Positions 27,386-35,589 of a stretch of 64,000 bases of DNA are shown piece by piece. Origin of the DNA: Burkholderia cepacia. Its GTDB lineage: Bacteria > Pseudomonadota > Gammaproteobacteria > Burkholderiales > Burkholderiaceae. The first letter of the stretch is position 1. Every line of letters starts with the position of its first letter. The notes under the pieces were generated by a model. That model was not told the DNA's origin. It did no database searches and was given only the letters and a program-made list of their open reading frames with translations. The DNA is taken from the NCBI RefSeq assembly GCF_029962485.1, contig NZ_CP073637.1, forward strand, positions 2,666,001 through 2,730,000, written 5' to 3'. The position numbers and the translations under genes were made by a program.

Positions 27386-30262
27386 TCACAGTTCGAGTGT
27401 GAAGATGGACGGCAACACGCGATAGACCATGAATTTCCCATGACCGGGGATGTACTCCTGCCGATACGGATAGCCGTCGCTACGCGGCATCAGCACGCCC
27501 CGCTTCATCAGTGCCTTGGCGACGATCTTGTGATCGAACCCGGCGCACACGTCCTTACGAAACACGGCCGCTTCAATCAGGTATTCCGTCTCGACGCTTT
27601 CGGCATCGTCGGCGCTCATCTTGCCGCCGAACTCGGCGTAATACTCGCGATCGGATGCGATGGGCGTGCGCCGCTCGTCGCGCTTCACGTGCTGCTTGAA
27701 GCCCGCTCGATGCGGCACGTTCGGCCGATGGTCGTCCTGCGCCCGGTTCATCCACACGAAACGGTTGTCGCCGTGTGCCGCGAGGAAATGCTGTACCTGC
27801 CGCACGGCTTCCGCCTCGTCCGAATTGCCCGTGCCGCCGCGCAGTTCGAGCCAGCCTTCGAAGCAACGACGTGCTGCCTCGACCGCTTCGCCCTGGGGCC
27901 AGCCGGTCAGCCCGTGCGCCGTCGCCAGCTCGCCGGCCACTGCAACGAGGCAGAACCGCTTAGCAACACGCGCGACCTGCGAATGCGAGCCGTCCGGCAC
28001 CCATTGGCCGACCAGCTCGTCGACGCGCACACGCAGATGCTCGGCCAGCTCGCCAGCCTGCGACGACGCCCACTCGATGAACGCGGGGCCGGCCGTGCCG
28101 TAGTGCATGCCGGCGTGTCGCTCTAGATGCTCGATCAGCGCGGCCGGTGTCGGGAAGCCGTGCAGCTTCTCCACCACGCCCATTTCGCCCACCTCGGCCG
28201 GGATCGCGGGCAAGCGCACCTCGATACCGCCTTTCATGGGCTTGTTGCCCTCGGCCATCAACGCGGACACGCTCTTTTCGCCGTTCGACAGGAACAGCAG
28301 CCGCCAGGTGAGAACGGGCTTTGCCGAGCCGCTACGCGACGCGCGGGCCTTGCCCGACTCGTTCGCGAGCATGTAGATCACGTCGCCAACCAAGCGCGGC
28401 TCGACCTGTCCGATTTCATCGAGGATCAGCAGCGCGTCGCTATGCTGCGTGGCGACGGCTTCGAGCGCGTTGTCGGTCGCCTTCCAGCTCCGCACGTAGT
28501 CCGGCGAGCCGAACACGGACGCGGCGATGACGCCGCCCGTCGACTTGCCCTTGGACGTCGTGCCGAGCAAGTGAAAGCCGCCCGACTGAAGCCCGGAGAA
28601 GTGCAGCAGCGGACCAGCGAAGGCGGTAGCAACGCAGAACAGCAGCCGGCTATTGCCGACGCAGTAGGCTGCAACCTCGCGTTGCCAATCGTCCAGCGTG
28701 CCGCGCTCCTTGAACTGGCTCTGGATCGGCGTATCGGCCTGATAGATCAATGCCTCTTTACCCGTCCCGATGACGCGATCGGGCAGCACGAACGCACCGT
28801 GATGCCAGCCGACGCGCGGCACGCAGCGCACGCGCTCGTCCGGCTGCGCCATCTGCACATAGTTCGCGATCTGCGTGCGGGCGATCTGCGTCACGCCGAG
28901 CTTCACGCCCATATCAAGCAGCATGCGGCGCAGCTCCGTACCGTCGCCGGCAAACAAACCGGCCGGCACCGCCCATCGTTTCAGGATGCCGTCGCGGTCC
29001 GTGAATTCGAGCAGGTAGCCCCACTCGCTGTTCATCTCATTCCGCGTCTCCGCGATCACGTCGATACGCGTGCTGACCCAATGCGGCGGCAGCGGATCGC
29101 CCTGATTGTTGAAGCCGTGAAACCACACGCCCTTGTCGTCGACGACGAACCGCGACTTGCCATCCTGCGCGCGGGCCGTTTTCGGGCGCTTGGCGGGCTT
29201 GGCGGCGGCTGGAGCAGCCTTGCCCTTGCCGGCATCCGCCGAGCCGGCCGGCGCGAGCGCAGCGCGCACGGCGGCGGCCACCGCATCCGGGCCGACGTGC
29301 GCAGCCAGGTCGTTGAAGTCGGTGCCGGCGGCCGGGCGGTTCGGACCGAAGTCGGGCACCGCGACGATGCCGGCGATGGCCTCGGCCGCCGCGCGTGCCT
29401 TCGTCACGCCCGGATTGCCCTTCGTCGTGTGATCGTCATCGGCGCAGACGACGATGCGGGCGTCCGGATACTGGCCGCGCAGTGCCGTCGCGACCGCGTG
29501 CAGGTTGCCGGCGTCGAACGCGACGGCGGCCGGATAGCTCGTCGCGGCCGCGAGCGTCGCGCACGTGGCGTATCCCTCGCCAATCAGCAGCGTGGACGGC
29601 GTGGAAGATAGCGGGCCGCCGATCAACGAGAAGCAGCCCGCCTTGCGGCCGTTCGGCAGATACCGTTTCTGGCCGTCCGTGAGGATGAATTCCAGCGTCC
29701 ACAGCTTGCCGTCCGCGTCACGCGCCGGAATGACGAGTGCGCCATCACATGCGGCCGTGCCGATGCACAAGCCGCCGCGATAGACGCGCAGCGCGTCGAC
29801 CGGGATGCGCTTGCGAACGAGATACGGGTGATCGGCCGGCGCGGGCTCGGCCGCCGACCAGATCGATTCAGCGAGCGCCGACGCGGCTTGCTGTTTCTCG
29901 GTCAGTTCGGCCAGCTCGGCCGCTTCGCGGGCCGCGCGCTCGGCTTTCTGTCGCTCGCGCTCCGCTGGATCGACCGGCTTCGCCCGATGCGCGCGCGGAT
30001 CGAAGCCGCCGAGCTTGGCGAGGTGAAACAGCGTGTTGATGGTGATCTTGCCGCCCTTGAACGACTTCCACACATCGCGCGCGTCCTTGCCGTTGTAGTT
30101 CTGCGCGCCTTGGCTCCATTCGTTCCAGAGGGCGAAGCCCTCCTCGTCAAACTCGGCCTTGAGCGCCATCCCCACCTGACTCCACGTGTCGCGGTCGTCG
30201 GGCGGAACATAGCCGAGCGCGACTCTCGCCCGCTCAAATTCGGACATGGGTGCGTTACTCAT
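27386..30262 (-). CDS. Primase-helicase: PriCT-2, TOPRIM-like and DUF927 domains
   Basis: A 958-residue replication protein. Residues about 8-85 match a PriCT-2 primase C-terminal domain (SEFERARVALGYVPPDDRD, YNGKDARDVWKSFKGG). Around 230-330 there is a TOPRIM-like region (LLIGEGYATCATLAAATSYP, IVVCADDD). From about 400 a DUF927 helicase-like domain follows, with Walker A GTTSKGKST and Walker B ALLILDEIGQ. It is functionally comparable to the P4 alpha protein. The ATG at 30262 has only a weak GGGA site; ATG at 30247 is an alternative. It is the last gene of the minus-strand operon and its 3' end faces iteron cluster A. Confidence 0.88.
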   Translation of the reverse strand: MSNAPMSEFERARVALGYVPPDDRDTWSQVGMALKAEFDEEGFALWNEWSQGAQNYNGKDARDVWKSFKGGKITINTLFHLAKLGGFDPRAHRAKPVDPAERERQKAERAAREAAELAELTEKQQAASALAESIWSAAEPAPADHPYLVRKRIPVDALRVYRGGLCIGTAACDGALVIPARDADGKLWTLEFILTDGQKRYLPNGRKAGCFSLIGGPLSSTPSTLLIGEGYATCATLAAATSYPAAVAFDAGNLHAVATALRGQYPDARIVVCADDDHTTKGNPGVTKARAAAEAIAGIVAVPDFGPNRPAAGTDFNDLAAHVGPDAVAAAVRAALAPAGSADAGKGKAAPAAAKPAKRPKTARAQDGKSRFVVDDKGVWFHGFNNQGDPLPPHWVSTRIDVIAETRNEMNSEWGYLLEFTDRDGILKRWAVPAGLFAGDGTELRRMLLDMGVKLGVTQIARTQIANYVQMAQPDERVRCVPRVGWHHGAFVLPDRVIGTGKEALIYQADTPIQSQFKERGTLDDWQREVAAYCVGNSRLLFCVATAFAGPLLHFSGLQSGGFHLLGTTSKGKSTGGVIAASVFGSPDYVRSWKATDNALEAVATQHSDALLILDEIGQVEPRLVGDVIYMLANESGKARASRSGSAKPVLTWRLLFLSNGEKSVSALMAEGNKPMKGGIEVRLPAIPAEVGEMGVVEKLHGFPTPAALIEHLERHAGMHYGTAGPAFIEWASSQAGELAEHLRVRVDELVGQWVPDGSHSQVARVAKRFCLVAVAGELATAHGLTGWPQGEAVEAARRCFEGWLELRGGTGNSDEAEAVRQVQHFLAAHGDNRFVWMNRAQDDHRPNVPHRAGFKQHVKRDERRTPIASDREYYAEFGGKMSADDAESVETEYLIEAAVFRKDVCAGFDHKIVAKALMKRGVLMPRSDGYPYRQEYIPGHGKFMVYRVLPSIFTLEL

Positions 30263-30374
30263 AGGTTCCCACTGGACGCGCGTCGGTCGGCTTCCGATTA
30301 GTAGTCCATATCGGGCAAGCAGCTACCCGACGCGCGAAGAATTGAATGATGCGGCGATGCCTAGCGGTGCAGCG

Positions 30375-30701
30375 TCAGCCGGCCGCGCGAGGCACCGACA
30401 GAACGGCCCCGCCGGCCGTGACGTCGTTGCTGTAGACGTAGCGGCCGAGCCGCGACTCGCCGAGTGCGTCGTTCGCCGCCTCCAGCGCCGCGCCGATCGA
30501 CGGCAGGGACGCACGGAACAGGCTCAGCACAAGCCAGTAGTCGTCATCGGACATGGCCTTGTCGGCCGCCCAATGCAGGCTGTCCAGCAGCTCCATCGCA
30601 TCGCTGATCCGCGTGCCGATGCGGTCGTGATCGGTGCGGTTCACCTCGGCCACGAAGTGAGTCGCGAGCGGTTGCACGGCATTCTTGTTCGTCTTTGCCA
30701 T
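30375..30701 (-). CDS. Hypothetical island protein (108 aa)
   Basis: A small, mostly helical soluble protein beginning MAKTNKNAVQPLATHFVAEV, with an acidic middle (DAMELLDSLHWAADKAMSDDD). No family recognised. The ATG at 30701 follows a GAGGGGC site and comes nine bases after the previous gene's stop, so it belongs to the minus-strand operon. A 112-base gap then separates it from the primase gene. Confidence 0.7.
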   Translation of the reverse strand: MAKTNKNAVQPLATHFVAEVNRTDHDRIGTRISDAMELLDSLHWAADKAMSDDDYWLVLSLFRASLPSIGAALEAANDALGESRLGRYVYSNDVTAGGAVLSVPRAAG

Positions 30702-30710
30702 GGCCGCCCC

Positions 30711-31058
30711 TCAATGCGTCGTGCGCGGTTCACGCGTGACAAGGCCGAGTGCCGCGAACAGATGTTGCTGCACGCGCCCCATCAGGCCGGCCGCGAACGC
30801 TTGGCGGCTGATCGTCACGCGGTGCGCGTCGACGTCGCCCGCGTCCTGCATCGCAGATTCCATACCGCGCGCGAATGCGGCGGCTTGATGCGCCGCGTAG
30901 TCGTGCAGCCGCACGTCGCCTTTCAGGTCGAGCCATGCGTCGGCGCATATCGCGCCCAGGTCGACGGCGAATTGCAGCTCGATCGGTGCGCCGGTATCGA
31001 GCGGCGGTGCGTTGTCGAATCCGTCGACAACCGCGGTTCGGATGTGCTGGTCAGTCAT
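30711..31058 (-). CDS. Hypothetical island protein (115 aa)
   Basis: A soluble protein beginning MTDQHIRTAVVDGFDNAPPL. No family recognised. The start is fixed by a CGGAGGTG site immediately upstream and by an 8-base start/stop overlap (ATGACTGA) with the 70-residue gene before it, which indicates translational coupling. A longer open frame to 31217 would overrun that gene. Confidence 0.7.
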   Translation of the reverse strand: MTDQHIRTAVVDGFDNAPPLDTGAPIELQFAVDLGAICADAWLDLKGDVRLHDYAAHQAAAFARGMESAMQDAGDVDAHRVTISRQAFAAGLMGRVQQHLFAALGLVTREPRTTH

Positions 31059-31263
31059 GGCACACCTCCGGCTGCGCAGTACGGCGCATTTCGGCTGAAT
31101 ACCGGCTCGCGACGCTTTGCCCCATGTCGACGAGCGCTCGCTCGTAGGTGCCCTCCGCAAGATGCGACCGGACAGCATCGAACAGGGCTTCGAGTTGGGC
31201 GAACTGATGGGCCGCACACATGGCGATCATCGTGACTTCGTTCGGCGGGCGGTATTTAGACAT
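31051..31263 (-). CDS. Hypothetical small island protein (70 aa)
   Basis: Starts MSKYRPPNEVTMIAMCAAHQ and is mostly helical (FAQLEALFDAVRSHLAEGTYERALVDMG). The Cys and two His residues are too few to argue metal binding. A GGAGGTGG site precedes the ATG. Its start overlaps the stop of the 100-residue gene by eight bases (ATGTCTAA) and its stop overlaps the next start by eight. Confidence 0.7.
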   Translation of the reverse strand: MSKYRPPNEVTMIAMCAAHQFAQLEALFDAVRSHLAEGTYERALVDMGQSVASRYSAEMRRTAQPEVCHD

Positions 31264-31558
31264 GGTCCACCTCCAGAATCGACGCGAGGAGTTGCCCGAC
31301 GTCCATCGTGCAATCCAGCTCCGCTTCGCCGCGAATCGGCGTGAGGTTCCAGTCGTGGACGGCTGCGTGCGTGAAATCGCCGGACCGCCGACCGTAGACA
31401 CTACGCCCCGAGACGGGGCCGCCCAAGATCCGCACGCGCCAATCGTGATCAGGCGTCGGACGAGCCGATGCCACCTCAACCAGCATGCCGATGCGAGCGC
31501 GTGCGTCGCATTTCGTGACGATCGCCAGATCGCCAATCTTGCAGCGCAGCTCAGCCAT
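31256..31558 (-). CDS. Hypothetical island protein, possible SH3-like barrel (100 aa)
   Basis: Starts MAELRCKIGDLAIVTKCDAR. The pattern C-x-x-G-D-L-A-x-V, then GMLVEVASA and WRVRILGGP, is the alternating-strand pattern of small SH3-like barrel proteins common in phage and plasmid operons. This is inference from pattern only. A GGAGGTGCG site precedes the ATG at 31558, which overlaps the previous stop by eight bases (ATGGCTGA). Confidence 0.7.
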   Translation of the reverse strand: MAELRCKIGDLAIVTKCDARARIGMLVEVASARPTPDHDWRVRILGGPVSGRSVYGRRSGDFTHAAVHDWNLTPIRGEAELDCTMDVGQLLASILEVDHV

Positions 31559-31727
31559 GACGCACCTCCGCACGGACGAGCGCGGCGATCGCGGCCAGTG
31601 CCGCGCCGGTTGCGTCGAGCGCGTCCTGATACGTGCTGGCGGTTGCCGCGTCGCGCAGTGCTGCGCGGACAATCGATTGAATGAGGTGGGATTGCTGCCC
31701 GGTACGGGCGTGCGTGGACTGGCGCAT
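31551..31727 (-). CDS. First small protein of the island operon (58 aa)
   Basis: A 58-residue helical, Ala-rich protein beginning MRQSTHARTGQQSHLIQSIV and ending LVRAEVRHG. It is below usual length cut-offs, but a strong AAAAGGAGG ribosome site (31737-31745) nine bases before the ATG and the 8-base overlap with the next gene support it. It lies directly behind a highly structured leader, so it may act mainly as a leader peptide whose translation couples to the following genes, as icd does in phage P1. Confidence 0.65.
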   Translation of the reverse strand: MRQSTHARTGQQSHLIQSIVRAALRDAATASTYQDALDATGAALAAIAALVRAEVRHG

Positions 31728-31736
31728 TGGCTGCGG

Positions 31737-31880
31737 CCTCCTTTTGCTGGGTTCGGAACCCGGCCCCCGCTGTCAAACGGGTGGCCGGGCACATGGCGGG
31801 GTTGACAGACCGGCGCAAAAGGGAACCGGCGTGCGCGAACGCACCCCCACCAAGGCCCGACCATAGAAGGCGCAAGGTGT
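31737..31880 (-). promoter_or_regulatory. Highly structured leader RNA, possibly a C4-type antisense RNA
   Basis: Read on the minus strand, the region has a hairpin with a TTCG tetraloop (GTGCG TTCG CGCAC, 31844-31831), an interleaved set TGTCAA (31807-31802), CCCCGC (31801-31796), TTGACA (31776-31771), GCGGGG (31770-31765) that can form only one pairing at a time or a pseudoknot, a small hairpin GGGTT CGG AACCC (31761-31749) and then the ribosome site of the 58-residue gene. Mutually exclusive pairings just before a small leader gene recall C4 RNA of P1/P7 and P4-like immunity regions. The family assignment is inference. Confidence 0.45.
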
Positions 31881-31887
31881 ACGGACG

Positions 31888-31911
31888 TAAAAAAACCGCA
31901 CAGCGGCGGTT
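31888..31911 (-). terminator. Rho-independent terminator behind the alpA unit
   Basis: On the minus strand AACCGC (31911-31906), loop, GCGGTT (31899-31894), then a run of T. It ends transcripts from the alpA/158-residue unit and lies between that unit and the structured leader of the next operon, so the primase operon probably has its own start near 31860-31890. Upstream, an extra 7-base inverted repeat GTCGCTG/CAGCGAC lies at 31946-31965. Confidence 0.7.
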
Positions 31912-32093
31912 GTCCGCCTTTTGCAATTTCCGGCTGTCACCCCGGGTCGCTGTTGTCTCAGCGACATCCACAGGATACTGCGCACCGCCGCGATGCGCAA
32001 ATCGAGGAAGGGACGGAACAGAAACAGCGGCGCGGCGCTGCCGACATCCCGCGCCGTTCATCGCAGCAAAGTGACTTTCGCAAAGCGTCGCGG

Positions 32094-32570
32094 TCATACG
32101 CTTACCCCACTCTGAATCAGAGTTACCGCGATGCGTTGCAGACGTACGGCAGCGCGTGCGTGCTTGTCATCACCACGCGACCAAAGCAGCTCGGTGAGAA
32201 CGTCGACCTGCTGCATCACCGGATCGGAATACGAGCGGCCGGCGCGGTCCAGTGCATCGCCAACATCGAGAACCGCCCCTTGCAGTTCGCTCGCCAATAC
32301 CGCGCGAGGCGTCGCTGGCGGCTTGTCTTGAGCGACGAGTAGCCGTGCAATGTGCATTGCTTGAATAGCTGAGGCGCAGCATGAGCGGTCGCCATGTCCC
32401 CAGAGGGCCACCGACATGCGCTCCAGGTGCGCAGCCTTGCCAAGCAATTCAACATCGCCGCACATCTCACGTGCGTCATCAAATGTCGTGCATGCATCAA
32501 GCCACATGCGACACGTACGGGCAGTCGGCGGCACCAACACGCGTGCAGCCCTCGTCACACTGATTGCCAT
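32094..32570 (-). CDS. Hypothetical island protein (158 aa)
   Basis: A soluble, helical protein beginning MAISVTRAARVLVPPTARTC with several Cys residues (RMWLDACTTFDD, MCGDVELLG, DRSCCASAIQ). No family recognised. It overlaps the alpA-like stop by one base (TAATG), so it is translated with the regulator. The lack of its own ribosome site fits coupling. Such alpA-linked proteins in P4-like islands are usually uncharacterised. Confidence 0.65.
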   Translation of the reverse strand: MAISVTRAARVLVPPTARTCRMWLDACTTFDDAREMCGDVELLGKAAHLERMSVALWGHGDRSCCASAIQAMHIARLLVAQDKPPATPRAVLASELQGAVLDVGDALDRAGRSYSDPVMQQVDVLTELLWSRGDDKHARAAVRLQRIAVTLIQSGVSV

Positions 32571-32833
32571 TACGCGCCCTCCGTCGCTGGGCGGACCGGG
32601 TCAGCGGAACGATAGTTCAGCGGATCAGCCATCCAGCGATGGATCTCACGATTCGGCCAGACGGTGCAACGCTGCGTCAGACGACTTGCGCGCGGAAAGT
32701 GGCCCTCCAGCTCGCGTTGGCGGACAGTTTCGCGAGACAACGGGATGAAGCGACGCAGACTTTCCCAGCGCGAGAAGCCGTCAAGTGGCAGTCCGTCCGG
32801 GGTTTGTAGCGCATACGCATTCTTGCTCTGCAT
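32570..32833 (-). CDS. AlpA-like transcriptional regulator
   Basis: An 87-residue MerR-like helix-turn-helix protein. FIPLSRETVRQRELEGHFPR followed by RCTVWPNREIHRWMADP matches the AlpA pattern (helix, S-R-x-T, x-G-x-F-P, W-x-x-x-E-I-x-x-W). In P4 and CP4-57 such proteins activate the integrase/excision or replication genes. AGGGAG precedes the ATG at 32833. It lies at the head of the minus-strand unit, upstream of the replication operon. Confidence 0.78.
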   Translation of the reverse strand: MQSKNAYALQTPDGLPLDGFSRWESLRRFIPLSRETVRQRELEGHFPRASRLTQRCTVWPNREIHRWMADPLNYRSADPVRPATEGA

Positions 32834-32935
32834 TTTTACTCCCTAAGCAAATCTAGGCCACCATTGGCAAAGATTGGGAGCTATCGTAATTTTTTGCGAC
32901 GGCTTGAAGAACGGAAGGTATTTTCTCAATCCCGG

Positions 32936-33805
32936 CTACAAATCTTCCGGCTTAATCCGGCCTTTCCGCACTCGATCAACGAACCCCTCTAGATCGGGCA
33001 AACCCAAAGCCACTTTGCTCTGGAGCGCGAGTAATGTGTCGGGAAGTCGCCAGCACTCGGCCCCACGTGCATCGACATAATCCCATCTCAGCTCCCACAT
33101 TTTTCGATCGACTGTACGCAAGTAGGTGCGAATCTCTCCTCCCTCCTTTTGCGACGTAAGCCAATCAGCGCTCAGAGTTCCAGTCCATGGAATAGTCTTG
33201 CGATCGGCCATCTGTCCATTCAGATCGGCCGCGAAGCTTTCAAGCGCAGCCATAACGTGCGATACAGAAGGAAGGAAGCACGCTGGGCTGCTGTTAAAGC
33301 GGAATATGTCATCGAGACGCGGACGCGCATTTTCCTCATAGAGCGCACGGTCGTACGGGTCGACGATGTCTCCCCGCGTAGCGGCCGCATCGATCAGATG
33401 CAGGATGTCGGTGAATTCAAGAGGCATTGAAACAGGAGCGTGTTCCTGCTCCTGTTCAATCTCGCTAAGCAGAGCGCTCGCTTCGCCAAGTACCTGCGTG
33501 AGGCGCGACACGTTTTGCCTTTGTCGCTCGATAGCTTCGCGCTGCCCTGTTTCGTCAATACCGACTGCGGACAGCGCAATCTGAAACCATAGCCGCCATG
33601 CGCTGGGAGCATTTCGCCCTCGCGACCAACTGAGACGCGAGGAGCTATAAAAATCGCGCATTCTGGGATCGGTAGCTAACCGCTTCGCCGCCTCAAGCTC
33701 TCGTGCCGAATACGGCGTTCCCTGGCGACACACGCAGTCGCATTCCTGCCGGATCGTAGCCGGCACCCATGAACTATAGATTTGATTCACCTGCGCATCC
33801 TTCAC
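32936..33805 (-). CDS. Unknown island cargo protein (289 aa)
   Basis: A soluble protein with a charged helical middle (residues about 85-120: REAIERQRQNVSRLTQVLGE) and no signal peptide, membrane segment or motif I can name. The two N-terminal Cys (CDCVC) might bind metal. The likely start is GTG at 33805, behind a GAAGGGCG site. It stands alone between the AlpA-like gene and a membrane protein, a typical cargo position in satellites. Function unknown. Confidence 0.65.
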   Translation of the reverse strand: MKDAQVNQIYSSWVPATIRQECDCVCRQGTPYSARELEAAKRLATDPRMRDFYSSSRLSWSRGRNAPSAWRLWFQIALSAVGIDETGQREAIERQRQNVSRLTQVLGEASALLSEIEQEQEHAPVSMPLEFTDILHLIDAAATRGDIVDPYDRALYEENARPRLDDIFRFNSSPACFLPSVSHVMAALESFAADLNGQMADRKTIPWTGTLSADWLTSQKEGGEIRTYLRTVDRKMWELRWDYVDARGAECWRLPDTLLALQSKVALGLPDLEGFVDRVRKGRIKPEDL

Positions 33806-33945
33806 ATGCGCCCTTCACGAAGAACGCCGAGCCAGCCGGTGAAGGTGTCCGGTTTTCAGGTGGCCGCCCTAGGCTCGACGGATCCCATTTTCTCATGACC
33901 TGCGATGCGGGCTGGTCGGTGCCGCTAGTTCGAAACGGCCCATGA
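33769..33945 (+). other. Unassigned 58-residue open frame and gap before the membrane protein gene
   Basis: The gap 33806-34021 has no supported gene. On the plus strand an ATG at 33769 opens 58 codons ending RLDGSHFLMTCDAGWSVPL and a few more residues. It overlaps the start of the 289-residue gene on the other strand and has no ribosome site. It may be the end of a decayed gene or insertion sequence; I cannot tell. Confidence 0.2.
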
Positions 33946-34021
33946 AGACGAATTCTCTGATGTCGTTGACCTGACATTCAGGTGTGTTGTCGCAACCGTC
34001 GGGAATCGTCGGCGTGAGCCC

Positions 34022-34669
34022 TTACTCATTGCAACGAGCCTCGGAATCTACGAATGTTCGCAACTCCGCCGGCGTTGGCACAAGAGCAGAACCGCGATTT
34101 GCGCGCTCTTGTATGTTCGTGACCTGCACGTATAGGTATTCAACATCAGCCCAAATCGCGCTATCAGTCGCAGCAACGACGGCTCGGTATCTCACCGTGA
34201 GATGGTAGTAATGGAAGAATGACTCGTAAAATTCGTGCCACGCGAACTCTGCATCCACAACCTCACGACGGACCAACAATCCAAGCTGTTCGAAGTAGTC
34301 GATAACCGCATCAATCGCCGGGTGCGATTTATTCGGGTCCTGCCTCAGATTCTCGGCTGCAGCAGCCCTCGCCTTCCGCATCCGCTGACTGTCGAAGTGT
34401 TCGCTGAGCTTGAGAAGAACGTCGACACCAAGCGCGGTACTGTTTTGACGGACCTGTGCGCGAAAGCTAAACGCGGCAACAAAGAGGCCAGACACAGCAA
34501 TCAGTGAACCAACGCACGTACCGAGCGAACCTACCATCGTCCAATACTGCGTCGGGTCGGACAACTTCAATGCCTTAACCGAAAGGTACGATGCGAGGAT
34601 GAAGCCTCCTAACGCGATGCCGGCCAGGAACGACAAAGCACACGGGAAAAGTCTATTTTTCATTTGCAT
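34022..34669 (-). CDS. Inner-membrane protein with DUF4760-like cytoplasmic domain (215 aa)
   Basis: Two membrane helices (about 8-30 and 43-70) are followed by a cytoplasmic helical domain. The pattern VLLKLSEHFDSQRMRKARAAAAENL, then FFEQLGLLVRR-like IDYFEQLGLLVRREVVD, resembles DUF4760-type proteins. Such two-helix proteins occur widely in defence and mobile islands with no established role. A GGGGGAG site precedes ATG at 34669; ATG at 34663 is equally possible. Base composition is somewhat more AT-rich than the chromosome. Confidence 0.65.
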   Translation of the reverse strand: MQMKNRLFPCALSFLAGIALGGFILASYLSVKALKLSDPTQYWTMVGSLGTCVGSLIAVSGLFVAAFSFRAQVRQNSTALGVDVLLKLSEHFDSQRMRKARAAAAENLRQDPNKSHPAIDAVIDYFEQLGLLVRREVVDAEFAWHEFYESFFHYYHLTVRYRAVVAATDSAIWADVEYLYVQVTNIQERANRGSALVPTPAELRTFVDSEARCNE

Positions 34670-34840
34670 TGGCTCCCCCCGACTTCACGCGATACCCACG
34701 GGACTGTTACGCCGTCGGAGTGGTGAAGTCTGGTTGCGGCGTTGGCGACCACGGCTCAAGGATAGTCGTCAGGAACGGAAATTCAACGATACACATGCGG
34801 TCGATTTGCTTTCGAATACCGCCCCCCGATCCGCCGCCCA

Positions 34841-34945
34841 TGTCCGAAACCGAACCGTTTCGGACATGCTTGTCGGGCCATGTCCGAAAGTATGCCATTT
34901 CACTTTTTGGACATATGCTATTATTCGGACACCCTTTTTGAACAC
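34841..34945. repeat. Candidate res site of the serine resolvase
   Basis: Inverted-repeat subsites built on TGTCCGAAA: site one 34841-34866 has perfect 10-base arms (TGTCCGAAAC, GTTTCGGACA) around six bases; site two 34881-34913 has arms TGTCCGAAAG and a degenerate TTTTTGGACA; a third, weaker TTCGGACA/ACACAAG pair spans 34924-34945. The lengths 26, 33 and about 22 bases resemble the three dimer sites of Tn3-type res loci. It ends 15 bases before the resolvase gene. Confidence 0.65.
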
Positions 34946-34959
34946 AAGAGATACGCCAC

Positions 34960-35541
34960 GTGTCCCGAACCTTTGCATACGCCCGGGTCAGCACGATTGA
35001 CCAGACGGCCACAAATCAGCTCCGCGAAATTGAGGCTGCCGGCTTCTCAATCGACAAGCGCCGGGTCATTACGGAGTGCATCTCAGGTAGTGTCTGTGCC
35101 AATCAGCGCCCCGGTTTCGCCGAATTGCTCGTCAAAATGGAAGAAGGTGACGTACTGATAGTGACAAAGCTCGATCGGCTTGGCCGAAACGCAACGGATG
35201 TCCGAGCGACTGTAGAAGCTTTGGCCCATCGCGGCATTCGAATTCATTGCCTCGCCCTCGGCGGCGTTGACCTGACTAGCGCGGCGGGGCGGATGACAAT
35301 GCAGGTCTTGAACGCAGTTGCGGAGTTTGAGCGCGACCTATTAATCGAGCGAACTCATGCCGGCATGACGCGAGCGAAAGCAGAAGGGAAAATGATGGGG
35401 CGGCCGTCCTCACTCACGAAAGAACAGAAAACCGAGATTCGGCAACTATTGAACGAAGGCGCATCCGTTGCGGGTCTTGCGAAGTCATACCGCACCAGTC
35501 GCCAAACAATCATGCGGACGCGAGACATGGCCGGTGACTGA
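34960..35541 (+). CDS. Serine recombinase (resolvase/invertase family)
   Basis: A 193-residue site-specific recombinase. The catalytic domain shows AYARVSTIDQ with the Ser nucleophile near residue 10, KLDRLGRNATDV with the conserved Arg residues, and FERDLLIERTHAGM in the long E helix. The C-terminal helix-turn-helix is ASVAGLAKSYRTSRQTIMR. Start is GTG at 34960 with AAGAG upstream. With the res-like sites before it, it may resolve multimers of an excised circular element; DNA inversion is less likely because only one site is seen. Confidence 0.92.
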   Translation: MSRTFAYARVSTIDQTATNQLREIEAAGFSIDKRRVITECISGSVCANQRPGFAELLVKMEEGDVLIVTKLDRLGRNATDVRATVEALAHRGIRIHCLALGGVDLTSAAGRMTMQVLNAVAEFERDLLIERTHAGMTRAKAEGKMMGRPSSLTKEQKTEIRQLLNEGASVAGLAKSYRTSRQTIMRTRDMAGD

Positions 35542-35589
35542 CACTCCCAGGGTCACGTCTCGCGATCTGCTGGCTTCAACCAACATCAA

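Noticed and set aside
34707..35012. A 101-codon minus-strand frame
   Set aside because: It lies across the res-like repeats and the resolvase start, and has no ribosome site or homology I can see.
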